From Anthonomus grandis grandis (lineage: Eukaryota > Arthropoda > Insecta > Coleoptera > Curculionidae): DNA of 64,000 nt. Position numbers and translations under genes: made by a program. The notes below the pieces were generated by a model. That model was not told where the DNA came from, did not search any database, and saw only the letters and a list, made by a program, of their open reading frames with translations. The DNA is taken from the NCBI RefSeq assembly GCF_022605725.1, contig NC_065552.1, forward strand, positions 21,284,785-21,348,784, given 5' to 3'. Below are positions 42,781-54,849 of the stretch, piece by piece; position 1 is the stretch's first letter, and the number at the start of each line of letters is the position of its first letter.

Positions 42781-45549
42781 ATATCTCTTAATCAGGAAAA
42801 TACGCAAACTATCAGAACCTTAACTATCAAAGATCGTTTAAAAACTACGACTCGCATCTACTACAAGAAAAATTTCTTGCTATTGATTGGAACAAGAATA
42901 GCTCCGACATAAATTTACTAGCTGAGTCATTGATCACTGATATTGAGATTATTGTAGACCAAATGTGCCCTAAGGTTCAGATTATCCAGAATCAAAAATA
43001 TGTGGATAAAAAATGGATAACGTCTGACCTTAAACAAATTATGCGAGAAAGAGATACTTTATATAAAAGTTACTTTATACTTTATAAAAAAACTACTTTA
43101 TATAAAAGGGCCGTTTTAGATAGAAATGAGGGTGGAAAAAGTATAAAACTAAAAGAAATATTATTGTAGACAGTTTAGAATTAAAATTAAAGCAGAGAAG
43201 GAAAAATTTTATGCAGAATGCATAGACGAAAACAAAAACAATCCTAAAGAACTATGGAAAAATCTTAAAGCTCTACTACCAGGTAAAAAGCATATTTTGA
43301 CCAATCAAATCAATTTCTATATAATTCTTATAGAACGTATACACATTATTTTCACCAACATCCCACAGTCACTAAATGTAATAAATAATGGTACCAGAGC
43401 CCCTGAACCTAGTAAACTATTTTCCAAGTTTGGTCAGGTATCAATGAAAAAAATTAAAGAAATTCTTTAAAAGTTTAAAAATGTTGGACGTGGAGGAAAT
43501 GGCATATCTAACCAAGTCTTGCGTGATGTATCTTGTGCTGTCGGTGATCGTGTCTTGGATGTTATCAACACTTCTCTAAAAAATTGAGTCTTTCCGGAAT
43601 CATGGAAACTGTCTACTGTTTTTGCTGTTCCCAAAGTACCAAATATCATCAACCACAGTGAGTTCCGACCAATTAATACGGTACCTGTCTATGAAAAGCT
43701 CCTTGAGGTATGTGTAAAAGAGCACCTCCTAAATTACTGTAACGAAAACTCGATAATTATTGAAAATCAGTCCGGTTTTCGTGAGTGTCACTCATGTGAG
43801 TCTGTTGTCGTTAATATATGTGATAACGATAGACAGAGAAATTCTACTATATAAATTAAACCAATTGGGAATTAGAGGTGATGTCTTAAACTGGTTTGAA
43901 TCTTATTTGCGTAATAGAGTCCAACGTGTGAAGTATGGGAATTATATATAAATGATATGGTAAAAGTTATACAAAAATGTAAAACTGTGTTTGTGCAGAT
44001 GACAGAATGATTTATATAATAGGAAACAATATTGATCAGATGGTAACTGATATAAATAGTAACTTAACCAAAATTTTCAGCTGGCTTTGTATCAACAAAA
44101 TTATGTTTAAATACAAGTAAATCTAAATTTTGCTTTTTTACAAAAAATCGAAAAATAATCAAATAAATATTGACAATGTGAACATCAGTGTAGGTGGGGA
44201 GAGTATTTTTTATAAAAAAGAAATAAAGTATATGGGTACAATAATTGTGGATGCAAATTTGAATTTTATCGCACAGTGTGGTTTCCGCCATGAGAAAATT
44301 TTCCAACAAAGTTGGGTTGGGTTGGGTTGCTTATCAATGCATCCAAAGCTCCTGCTATATAATGCCGTTGCTGTTCCCCATTTACAGTTTTGCTCTACAT
44401 TATTGTTCAACCTACCTGAATATAAGGTGAAACAGTTTGAAGTAATTCAAAATAGAGCAATGAGACTAATCCTAAAATGCAATCGATACACTCCTGTTAT
44501 TGTTATGTTAAGTGTGCTAGGTATGATGTCTGTCAGGCAAAGGATTATGTTTAGTGTGATGTATTTATTTTTAAATTAAAACAACGTCTACTACCCACAT
44601 ATATCTGTGATAAAATAGGAGCGTTCGGAGACGTCCACAATTACTGCAACAGAAATAATACAGACTTTGTCCTTGATAGATGCAATACTAGTCAGATGTT
44701 AAATTCTGTACTCAGCAAGGGACTTGGATTAATTGTTACTTGGATTAATAATTATTGAATTTAATAAGTTGCCAACTGAAATCAAAATCTGTGATAATTT
44801 AAACCAGTTTAAGAGGCTATTGAGAAAATTTATTAGTGTGTGAATGTCTTATTTTATTTTTATTTTTATACATGTTATCATTTTATTCTTAGTTTTAGTT
44901 GTTTCAGTTTATTTATAAATTTTTAAACAGCATTTTTTAGTTATTTTTAAGTTTTATTTGTACATACTTTGTTTCATCATTCGTTTTGCCTTGTGTATTT
45001 ATTTTATTTTTGTTTTACAATTTTAACTCGTATTTTGTTATTTTATTTTAGGCTTAAATTTTATTTAAACCTGTTCTGTATGTGAGAGTTTTTGTGTTTT
45101 TGTATATGTATGCCAATTTGTACAAGCACACAATTTTTCTAATTTATTTGCATTTTTTTATTTTTATTAATTTAAGTTTTTTTTTTAAATATGTATTATA
45201 TTATCTATATTATGTATTACCTTTATAGCTCAAGCTAAATAAATAAATTATCGATTAGAAAAGCATTCAATTCTTTTTTCAGTGGTATCCTTGCTGTTTG
45301 TATAACCTTGGAGTTTTTGAATAACCGCATTTCAAAAATGCAGTAATAACTAAACTTGCCTGCATTGAGATTTTGGTTTTCAGATTAGTGTTTACCGAAT
45401 GCTATTGCATTTACTCTTATTGAAGGAGACTTGAGGTGATCTCTATCGAAACATGATTGAAAATAATATTAATAGTATTAATCCTCTTATCACCCATTAG
45501 CTAGAAACTCAAATTAATACAGAGGGTAATTCAGTTTTACAGGATGATT

Positions 45550-46098
45550 TGGTAACATTCCAGTAGGACGGTTGTCCACCTCATTATTTTCGTCCGGTTT
45601 GACAGTGGTTGTACGAGAGCTTTGCGGATAGATAGATCGGTAGAATGGAACCTATTAAACAGCCTCCAAGATCACAGGATCACTTCTTTCTTTGGGGACA
45701 TCTAACAACGTTTTGAAATTTCCCTTCCGCAAATAAAGATATTTTTGTCAAAGTAAAATAATCAATAAATAGAAAATCAATTCGTTAAACTAAATTTTCT
45801 TCCTGTCATTTTGTTCAAGGAGACCCAATGCAATCGCTTTTGTGTAAACATTAACCTGAAAGCCAAAACGCCCTTTAAAACGATGGGCCTTTTGACCTCC
45901 ATTCCCATTTGAGATTCTAAGAGTGACGTTATACATCATACATTTCATTCCCTTCTAAGGAATTGAAATAAAAAAAAGCAAAAAATATTTATTTAAAGTG
46001 TCCCGCTTACAAATAAAACTGACATTTCTTTCCAATTTTACTTATTTTTAACTGCCAGAGAGACATTACGGTTGGATAGTTTTTAAATTGACACCCTG
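45550..46098 (+). pseudogene. Mariner-like transposase C-terminal relic with right terminal repeat
   Basis: VTFQxDGCPPHYFRPVxQWL, ESFADRxIGRMEPIKQPPRS and DHFFLWGHLTT carry the second catalytic Asp (QDG) and the remains of the third motif (PRSxDxxxxxFFLWG). ACACCCTG followed by TA at 46091-46100 is the matching terminal repeat. The left half is missing. Confidence 0.6.
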
Positions 46099-46100
46099 TA

Positions 46101-47387
46101 TACATAGCTAGGATTTTGCTTCTGTTTTATGCACATTTAGAAATAGACCTAAGTTGTGTCTCATATCCAACCTTAAGCAGCCTTAAATAAAAACGATTAA
46201 GCGCCAATCCCATAACAAGCAAATAACTGAACAAGTGCACTTTCCATTGTGCAATAATTAGCATTTTAAATTCAGGGTTTATACGCATTTTACAGCCATT
46301 ACCGAGTTGTAAAAATATCAATATTAACTTTATGTAATGTAGGAAATAATATTAATTAGTTATTGATTTGTTGATTGCGTGGTCGATTACTTGTGCAGGA
46401 ATTTATTCCAAATTACTCATTTTAATTCATTCACGAAATACTACAAGTAATTGCCGGAAATGAGAAAGATATAGTAGTTGTAAGAACGTACATTCATACA
46501 ATTTTTCTATGGCGACTCATAAATACAAAATTCCCATACAAACCTCGTTTCACTTAGTTACATGCAAAATACCTGAATTGACTCATCCTTACTGTAAAGG
46601 TTAAACGACCGAAATTAAAATCAGATGGCAGCATGAGAACGTTTTGTAATGTTAACGAATCGAATTGACTTACGGAATGTATCGACTTTTTTACTTTACA
46701 CATATAACCTGAACCCATCCAGATTGGTAAGAAGAACATTGTCAGACATAATATGTGAGAGAATAAAAGCTCCAAGACAGAGTCCTGGAAATCCCAGCAA
46801 TGATTTTTCCTACTTCAAAAGAATGATCGAAATCAACTTAAAACTCTAATGCTTTTCCAGAGTAAACTTTATTAAAATCTTGTAATGTCCACTGGTGTTT
46901 TTATTCCAAATGATAGCATCTACCATAATCTGGGTCTTAAAGAGACTGAGAGAAAAAGGTATGGAGCACCTAAAATACTATGGGAAATTTTTAAATGAGC
47001 ATCAAATATTATGGATGTACAACAAAATGCGGTAACTATTTTAACTAACATGGCAATTTTTTTATCTCTGTATATGAAATAAATTTATCGGTGAACAAAC
47101 TTAAGGCATCATTATATTTTTAATCTGCCAACAAAAGCAGGCACCAAAAAATACACAAAGCTTGCAAAAAATCTAAATGAGCATCTAATTTTCAAATTCA
47201 TTTCAACTAAAATATTATATAATCATCAATTTTTTTTCTTAAACGTTTTTCTTTTGCATTCGGCAACAGCTTTCGTTAATGAATTACAAAAAAATCCGGC
47301 AACGTGTGTTTTATTCGTTTTAAACATTAAATAATCACGGAACTCGATACTGTTTTACCCAGGAATAGTTCTGATGACAATATTCAA
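46101..47387. other. A/B intron segment, possibly holding the left end of the MULE
   Basis: No gene. Around 46963-47010, GGAGCACCTAAAATACTATG … AAATGAGCATCAAATA resembles, in inverted orientation, the sequence at 49434-49473, so it may be the left terminal repeat of the MULE at 47388-49154. Confidence 0.3.
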
Positions 47388-49154
47388 ATGGAGAATGAAA
47401 TAGAAATTCCTTCATATCGTTCGGACAGTGATTCGGAGATTGAAGAATTAGAAACCAAAAAAAAGCGTGGCGAGAGTAAGCAGTGGCTCTTTGTAAGAAA
47501 ATTTGCATGTGTTAAAGAAGCGGAGGAAGTTGTTCGTGCAGAAAATACTTGGTCTATTTTAATAACACATATATGACTGAAGAAGGAAAGAAAAGGTTTT
47601 ATCGCTGTAACAAAGTAAAACGTCGTGGCCCTCAGTATGCGGCACAAATTTATTTACTGTTTGAAGCTACATCAAATGCTGTGTTGCTCTATCGTGTAGA
47701 CGCTGCCCATAACCACGAGTCGATTGGAATTCGTTCTGATTACGGAATAAGTCAGGAAGTTACGACAGAAATAAACAAACTATTTGATTTACATTTGAAG
47801 CCTAAAGTTATTTTAAAAAGTCTTAGTAAGATGGAGGGAGTAAAATTACCATCAATGAAACAATTGAACAATTATCTATCAAGTCGTAGACGTGTTAAAT
47901 ACAGTTCCTCAACTATAAGTCTAGGAGAACTGGAGCGATGGATATTAAATCATAGAGCAGTTCCCGAGGACATACACCAAGTGTTTGTACTTTCTTATTA
48001 TATATTCGAGGACGAACCAATGCCCTTTCGCTTTGCATTGTCTACAAAACATTTACTGGGGTTAGCAGAACGTCATGCAAATATTATCCATGCTGATGCG
48101 ACATACAAGTTGATTTGGCAAGGGTTCCCGGTATTAGCTGTAGGAACTACAGATAAACATAGAAAATTTCATCCGATATGTCTAGCAGTTTCGACAAACG
48201 AGCTTAAAGATTTTACCATGTTATTTAATAGTTTAAAAGAACAGGTTTTGTTTGTATACGGACATTCTCTACAACCGTCGGTATTAGTTTGTGATGCCGC
48301 AAAGAGCATCCAAAATGCTTTTACAGAAGTCTTTGGTCCTGAACCCATTGTGAGAATGTGTTGGGCACATGCAAAAACAAAAATGCAAACCAGGGTTGAA
48401 CAAACTTGCTCAGACAAAAACGCCCGAAAGAATATATTACAAGACATTGATGCTTTACAGTCCGTTACTTCTCCTGAACATTTTACTAGCGCATCACAGC
48501 TTTTTATAAGGAAATGGAAAACCCAAACTAATTTTATTAAATACTTCAAAGAAGAGTGGTTAACTCAAATCGCAATTGGTACTTAGGTGCTGCCCCAGGA
48601 TCACCGGCCACAAACAACGCACTGGAATCGTTTAATAGAACCATAAAAGATAGCAATACATTACGCGAAAGATTTCCTTTGTCTCGTTTTCTGGTTATCG
48701 CATCGGAGATGGTTAACGAATGGTCCTGCAAAACTACAGAGGAGTCCTTTTCAATTACTCCGCTTATTAAACTTCCTGATTGGACAAAAGCATATCAATG
48801 GGCAAAATTAGACAAAAAGATAAAGGTGTTAGATGCTGACACGAAGAACAATGTCTATATTGTACCAGGAAGTATTGGATGTTCAGGCTGAAAAACCTTG
48901 GGAAACTTTTGATGAATTCAAAGAATTTTTTTTCCACTTGGAGAGTAACAATTCCCAAAGAAAAAGATGACTGGATGAATGGTAGCTGCAATTGTCCACA
49001 GTTTTTTAAGATTTATATGTGCAAACATCTTCTGGGCCCAGCGATTAGATTAAAACATACAGTTCCGCCTGTAGAGGCAAAAAATATCCATATTGGACAA
49101 AAAAGAAAGCGTGGACGTCCATCAAAATCCAAACCTGCTTTGGTAATTCAGTGA
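47388..49154 (+). pseudogene. MULE (Mutator-like) transposase with zinc-finger, DDE, SWIM and AT-hook parts
   Basis: Four overlapping frames in one order. 47388-47576: acidic start (SYRSDSDSEIEELETKKKRG). 47549-48586 (345 codons): KRFYRCNKVKRRGPQYAAQI and DAAHNHES form a FLYWCH/WRKY-type zinc finger; IIHADATYKLIWQGFPVLA holds the first Asp and VLVCDAAKSIQNAFTEVFG the second, followed by MCWAHAKTKM. 48556-48891: ATNNALESFNRTIKD holds the Glu. 48879-49154: SCNCPQFFKIYMCKHLLG is a SWIM zinc finger and KRKRGRPSKSKPAL an AT-hook. This is the full domain order of animal MULE transposases. Three single-base-type frameshifts (near 47570, 48580 and 48885) disable it; otherwise it is complete. Confidence 0.82.
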
Positions 49155-49754
49155 TGTTTTTAATTTATTGAAGTCTTATTAATAATTTGTTTAATGTTCA
49201 CTCTTTTTTGTTTTGTGGTTCAAATGCTGTTTTAAAATGGCATTTTTTGTTCTTTTTGTTTTATAAATAGAAGACAATAAAGTATATTTGTGATGCCTAT
49301 TTTTGTTTTATTTTATGCTCACTACCTTTTGTGATATTATAAAGTATGAAGTTCAAACAGTTTTTAGAAGCTTTATTATTTAAATAGCTATCCAGATTAG
49401 TATAAAACAGTTGACAATATTAACTTTATTAGATGCTAAAGATTAAATGCTCAATAAGTATTTTTGTTGCTCCACCCAGTTTTTAAACGTGCTAAAAAGT
49501 ATAAAAACTGATGTTCGATTAAATACTACCCAAATACTATCAAGAAATAAACTATGAAGTGCGAGAAATTAAATAGAAAATGACTCTAACGGTATAGAAC
49601 GTACAATATACCTAATAAATGATAAAGAACGTAAAGCATTAATAACGCAAAACTGTAACTTTAAATTACTGAGAGAAAATTATTTGAATGTTTCTTATGA
49701 AACTCTTATTAATTTTAACTATTATCAAAAATTGTGTCCTATAGATTCCAAGCT
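49155..49754. other. Sequence 3' of the MULE, no gene seen
   Basis: AT-rich. It may contain the element's right end near 49434-49476 (…TTTTTGTTGCTCC). No coding frame. Confidence 0.3.
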
Positions 49755-50560
49755 ATTTAAGATATTTTCGTAGTTCTTTCAAGTATCTTAGAGGACATTG
49801 TGTAGGTCAATTCTAAGTAAAAAATCTGATTCTAGGTTTAAAAATGGCTGTCTTAGAGCAATTTTAATATTTCGGATCATTCTTTTAAAAAAAACATTTT
49901 AAGGATTATTTGAAAACTTTTTGAAGTACTTAAATAGAGTTTCTGCTCAAAGAAAATTATTTTTCTGATAGGAAAGGAATAATTTGATATAAATATGAAC
50001 CATTTTTGGAAAGTCAAATACTTTCTGCGCTAGAGTCACTTTTGCCCACTTCTCATCAGAATTTTTATATTGAAGATATTTTGTAATTTTTAGTATCATA
50101 GAGGACTCTGTGTAGATCAATTCCAGGTGAAAATCTGATTCTAGGTCAAAAAATGGCTTTTCTAGAGCAATTTCGGTTTCGGGTTAATTCGTTTCGTAAA
50201 TTTTAATTTTTTTTAAGAATTACTTAGAAACCATTTGAGGTAGTAAAATGGAGGTTTTTCCTTAAATAAAATGCGTTCTCTGATGAATAATTTGGTATAT
50301 GAACCACTTTTATGGGTCAAATACTTTCCGAGATAAAGTCAGTTTTGTTTGTCCCAATGCTCATTAGATTTGAGGATCTAACTTTTGAACAAATTTGAAA
50401 CTTTAAACTTCTTAGTTTAAAGTTTTTTTAGACATTTCTCCCCATTACTTCCAACATATTTAAGATATTTTTGTAATTCTTTTAAAGCTTCATCAAGAAC
50501 ACTCTGTAGATTAATTTTAAGTAAAAAACCTGATTCTAGGTTAAAAATTTACCTGACTGG
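49755..50560. repeat. Tandem repeat, ~310-390-bp unit, about 2.5 copies
   Basis: AAGATATTTT(C/T)GTA(G/A)TTCTTT starts units at about 49759, 50073 and 50462. Each is followed by AGGAC(A/T)(T/C)TGTGTAG, TCAATTC(T/C)AAGTAAAAAA and CTGATTCTAGGT. Later parts of units 1 and 2 share ATGAACCA(T/C)TTTT and GTCAAATACTTTC. The units are diverged and differ in length by indels. Non-coding. Confidence 0.65.
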
Positions 50561-51649
50561 AGAAACTTTAGCTTTGGGAGAATATCAAGAACCCAGAAGG
50601 GCAGAGTATAGATTTTACACTAAGATACACACTTTCGCTAAACCGTGTTAACGAAGTGGCATTTCTTGGGGTGCGCGTAGATATAAGAAGAAACATGCAA
50701 CAACTGCTATGACGAACTGTTTATTCCTATCATAGAGAAAGAGTCTTTGGACAGATGAGCGTCTTCAGAGCTATAGAGACAGCGGTCTAAACTTTGTCGT
50801 ATATAGATGCATTCAATTATAATCTATTTTCTTTGATCTAAAGCCGCAATAGCCCGGAAGCATATTATGTTTTAATGTAATTTATTAAAGATATTACATT
50901 AAAACATAGTTGTTGTAAACATACAAGTGTATTTATTGAAGTATTCACCTCTGCCCAGGGCTATATAAGGCTTTATGATTCCTACTAGGAAAACTGAGGC
51001 CCTGGTCGGGATTTAGATATCTTGTAATAAATTATGGTAGACTCTAGAATTTCTAGTATGGATCTGCTCTGCTACCCATGAAAAAATCTATACACACCAC
51101 AAACAAACTCTCCAATGCAGAATAAATGCACATATAAAAAATGTTTAGTTTTTTCTTATGGGTGATAAAATTCCCAGGTAATATCCGACATTAAAAGACA
51201 TACCAGAACAAGCGGCGTCTGTGACCGTTCTATGCGGTTGCGTCACATTGTAAAACATTCAGAAGATATTTATATGAAGTCGTTTTGGACCTGACCCACC
51301 CACTTTCGTGGTGTTACCAAGTGGTTTCTTTATAAATGGAAGGCTTACATCATATAAAATGCAACGGAATTATTAATTACTACGGGTTGTACGGGCGCGA
51401 GAGCGAAGAAAAATGTAAATGGATTACGATGGCCCGTGTTTTCGTATCAGATATAATTTTTTCTTATTTGGGTGACTTAAAGTGTATTAATAATATTTTA
51501 ATATTTATGTGATTGGAATGGGGAGTTCATCAAAAAGTGCATGGAACAAATAAAATATCAAAAAAAAAACTGACAGTTTCCCAACAAATCTTACGCTCAA
51601 GCACACATACCCCACAAAATGGAAGTATTGCAAGATCAGAAGAAAGGAA
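50561..51649. other. A/B intron segment with one strong inverted repeat
   Basis: No gene. At 50866-50908, TATGTTTTAATGTAAT and ATTACATTAAAACATA (16-bp perfect arms) flank an 11-base loop. Confidence 0.4.
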
Positions 51650-54600
51650 AAGAGGATGGTGAAGACGAAGGCTTTAAATTGTTTTCCTATAATAAAAGGA
51701 ATAAAAGGTCAAGCCTTAAAAAAACGCGCCAACAGGGATGACCTCCTAAAAGTTGTCGCACCCGCATCCAGCAAATCATGGGTTTTCACCTCGGGTTTTG
51801 CTCCTAAAACCAAGGCAGTCGACGTCGTCAACTTCCTTAAAAAGCACAATTTGGATCAGACTGTATGTGAAAAAATTATTACAAAAAAGGACACCCTCTA
51901 CCGTTCTTTTAAAGTAGGTGTTTAAGAAGATTAATTGTTTAAGTGTGGTGACTAGGGCACAACAATGATGCCATTATGTCCCCAGATTTGTGGCCAGTGG
52001 GAACAACAATAAACCATTTTCTTCATTTGCAACACCCCCAGACCCAAAGAAAACAGCTGTAGTCCGAGGTGCCATAACTGTACCGTCTTCATTTGGACGA
52101 CCCTTTCCAAAAAAATTTAATGTACAAAGTAATAGTTTAAATGTAATTCACTACAATGCAGTGTTTGCGCCGTTCCTTTTTAGATTTGGAAGTACTCCTC
52201 AATGAATGTTCTGCAGAATGTTTATGTATAAATGAACACTGGCTAGTACTGTGAAATTGCACGCATACTTGCACGCTGGAAAGCTTTGGTGTGCAGCTTG
52301 TCACTGTGTATCGTACTCCAGATGGTGACTTAAATCAGTTTTTCTCTGTAGTAGCAAATGCTTTTAAAAAGTTCTCAAAAAACCTCTTATTATATCGGGT
52401 GACTTCAATGTCCACTTTGGTGAAAGGGATATTAAAGCTCTAGAATTCTGGAACTTTTTTAGGTCTCTTAATCGAAATCAATACCCGTGATGACAAATTT
52501 CTTGATAACATTTTCACCAATATTGACAGTACCTTCTTTACATCTGAGGCTGTTGGTCTCACATACACAAAGGCATTTTGTTTAACTGTCAAATAGCTCT
52601 CACTAACCCTAAAACTAGAATTTGCTACAGGCCTAGTACTGACACAGGACTAACTACCTTATGCAATACACTTTCATATTGCAACTTTGATTTCATTGAT
52701 AGTATGTCCGTTGATATAGACATAAAGTTTCAACTGTTTATTAACTCAATAATGGACGCTATTGATTTTTTTTTCTGAGAAATCCAAGCTGATTAACACA
52801 AATGGGTCACATAAAAAGATCTCTTGATTTAACAACTTAAGAGATATGCGTGAGAGTTTAAAATTTTTGGTGTCACCGAATAAAAGGGACCCCATTCTTA
52901 TGCCTACGCAAACATTTTCAGATTATAGAAAGAAATACAGACTAGCTATAAAACATGCCAAAATTCAATATAATGATGCTCTTATTATGAATTCAAACAA
53001 TCGTCAGCAAGCTATGCGGAGCATAATAAATAATAAAAATCAAAATCTATCCAAAAAAAGTTCATCACTCGATGCAAATAGTTTTAACCAACATTTTTGC
53101 TCCATTGCTGAAAATGAAATAAGTAAAATCAGTAATACTAACCACATGAAATGTGTGATGACTATCTGAATTATATCCCCAATACTGATATATCCCCCTT
53201 TAGGTTTATAGTTTATATTAATAGCAAGTTTTGAAGAAGTAATAAATGCCATTAATGATTTAAAAAACAGCCACAGTAAGGATAGTGATGAAATTAATAC
53301 AAAATTAATAAAAGCAATAAAAAATTAAATTATCATCCCTTTCACAAAGTTAATAAATCACTGAATTTTTTCTGGCACCTTTCTTTCTGGCAAAAGTAAT
53401 TCCTCCCTTTAAAGGTAAGGGCTCGGCTGATGATCATAATAATTACCGCCCAATCCCCCTTCTACCTATTCTAAAGTGTATGAACGCATCTTAAAAACCC
53501 AAATCAATGACTATTTTGAGTCTAATGGTTTGTTTGCAATTTCTCAGTTTGTATTCCGTAAAAATAGAACAATAAATCTTGCCATGGTACATCTTACTAG
53601 TAGTGTTTTGAAAGGATTTGAGAACTTTCTCGATACCCTAACCTGTTTCTTTGATCTCACTAAGGCATTCGATTGTGTAACACATAGTATTTTTCTTGAA
53701 AAACTTCATGCCTATAATTTTCATCCTGGGGCAGTTAGGTTGATTGAGTCGTACCTGTCAAACAGAGTTCAATATGTTTACCTTAATCAGAATCTGATAT
53801 TAAACCATTGAAGTATGGAGTGCCACAAGGTTCTGTCTTGGGACCTGTACTATTTCCAATTTTTATCAATGACTTGGCCTTTTTTACGAGGGGAATCAGT
53901 AAACACCGTTTTGTTTGCTGACGACACAACTTACTACCAAAGTTATCATCCTTCACATATTGATGAGATGGACTTTCAGACCTCCAAAAACAACCTTCTT
54001 CAGTGGTTTTTGGTAAATAGTCTTTCCTTTAACACAAAAACTCAATTTACTTTGAGACATACCACAGTTAAGCATCCTGTTCTCTCAAATTGTTCAAATG
54101 AAGCTAAATTTCTTGGTGTCTACCTCGATCCGGGATTAACATGAGAACAGCATTTGGTTAAGCTTTCAAAAAAAACTGTCCGGTCAGCTATTTTTATTTA
54201 GAACTTTGGCAAACATTACATACCTTCAAATCCTTCTTATAGCATACCATAGTAACTTTCACTCTCATCTAACTTATGCTATGTTATCATAGGGCCACTC
54301 TTGCCATATAGACAAGGTGTTTGGGCAGCAGAGAAAATGCATTCCTATCCTGACTGGACTGGATTATGGTGAAGATTGTAGGCAGTCATTTAAAAGGCTT
54401 AAAATCTTGACACTACCTTCAGTTTACATTCTACAGTGCGTGCTGCATGTCCATCAAAACTTAAATCTCTATAAAACTCAGGAACACTTCCACAACTATC
54501 CAACTAAAAACTGTAGAGGTCTTGTGCCAGATTTTAACTTTTTGCAGAAACGGAACCAGGTATTTAGCCACAAAGTTTTATAATTGTATTCCAACAGGTA

Positions 54601-54690
54601 TTAAGGCTCTTGACCTATTACATTTCAAAGGCCAAGTAAAAAACTAATTTTTAATGAATGCCTTCTATTCATTTGAGGAGTATACTTTCA
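51650..54690 (+). mobile_element. Jockey/CR1-type LINE, ORF1 to RT, heavily decayed
   Basis: 51656-51925 is an ORF1-like piece (SKSWVFTSGFAPKTKAVDVV, NFLKKHNLDQTVCEKI). Near 52380, LIISGDFNVHFGERD is the nuclease GDFN motif. 52840-53170 is the linker. 53476-53811 reads VYERILKTQINDYFESNGLF, FDLTKAFDCVTHSIFLEKL and RLIESYLSNRVQYVYL. 53815-54144 carries VLSWDLYYF-type P-Q-G remains, VLFADDTTYY (catalytic box, intact) and AKFLGVYLDPGLT. 54317-54583 is the thumb. A T/A-rich 3' region follows. Stops and shifts occur throughout. Confidence 0.75.
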
Positions 54691-54849
54691 ATAAATATGT
54701 ATATGTATATGTATGTAGTAATGTTTGTAATTGCAGTTTTATAATTTTTGAATGTAATAATTGAATGTAAAGATATGAAAGGAAACAAATTTAACTTAAT
54801 TTAGTCAATAAATCTACAGTTAAAGAACTCTGTCAACAAGTAAAAAGGA
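54691..54849. other. Junction of two tail-to-tail LINEs
   Basis: Short TATATG repeats (54695-54717) and TGAATGTAATAATTGAATGT, which look like LINE 3' tails. No gene. Confidence 0.35.

Larger units (their letters stand above)
42241..45250 (+). mobile_element. Jockey-like LINE with gag-type zinc knuckles, nuclease and RT, decayed
   Basis: From 5' to 3': zinc-knuckle ORF1 end (42245-42511), APE-type nuclease start (42560-42780), linker (42870-43170), polymerase (43200-44060) and thumb (44130-44580). Motifs include FRPINTVPVYEKLLEVCVKE, GIRGDVLNWFESYLRNRVQR and YLRNRVQRVKYG. The 3' end is a T-rich region closing with AAGCTAAATAAATAAAT near 45245. Its thumb (LQFCSTLLFNLPEYK, VIQNRAMRLILKCNRYTP) is nearly the same as that of the LINE at 6190-7440, so both belong to one family. 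Frame breaks are many and parts of palm are deleted near 43950-44000. Confidence 0.75.
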
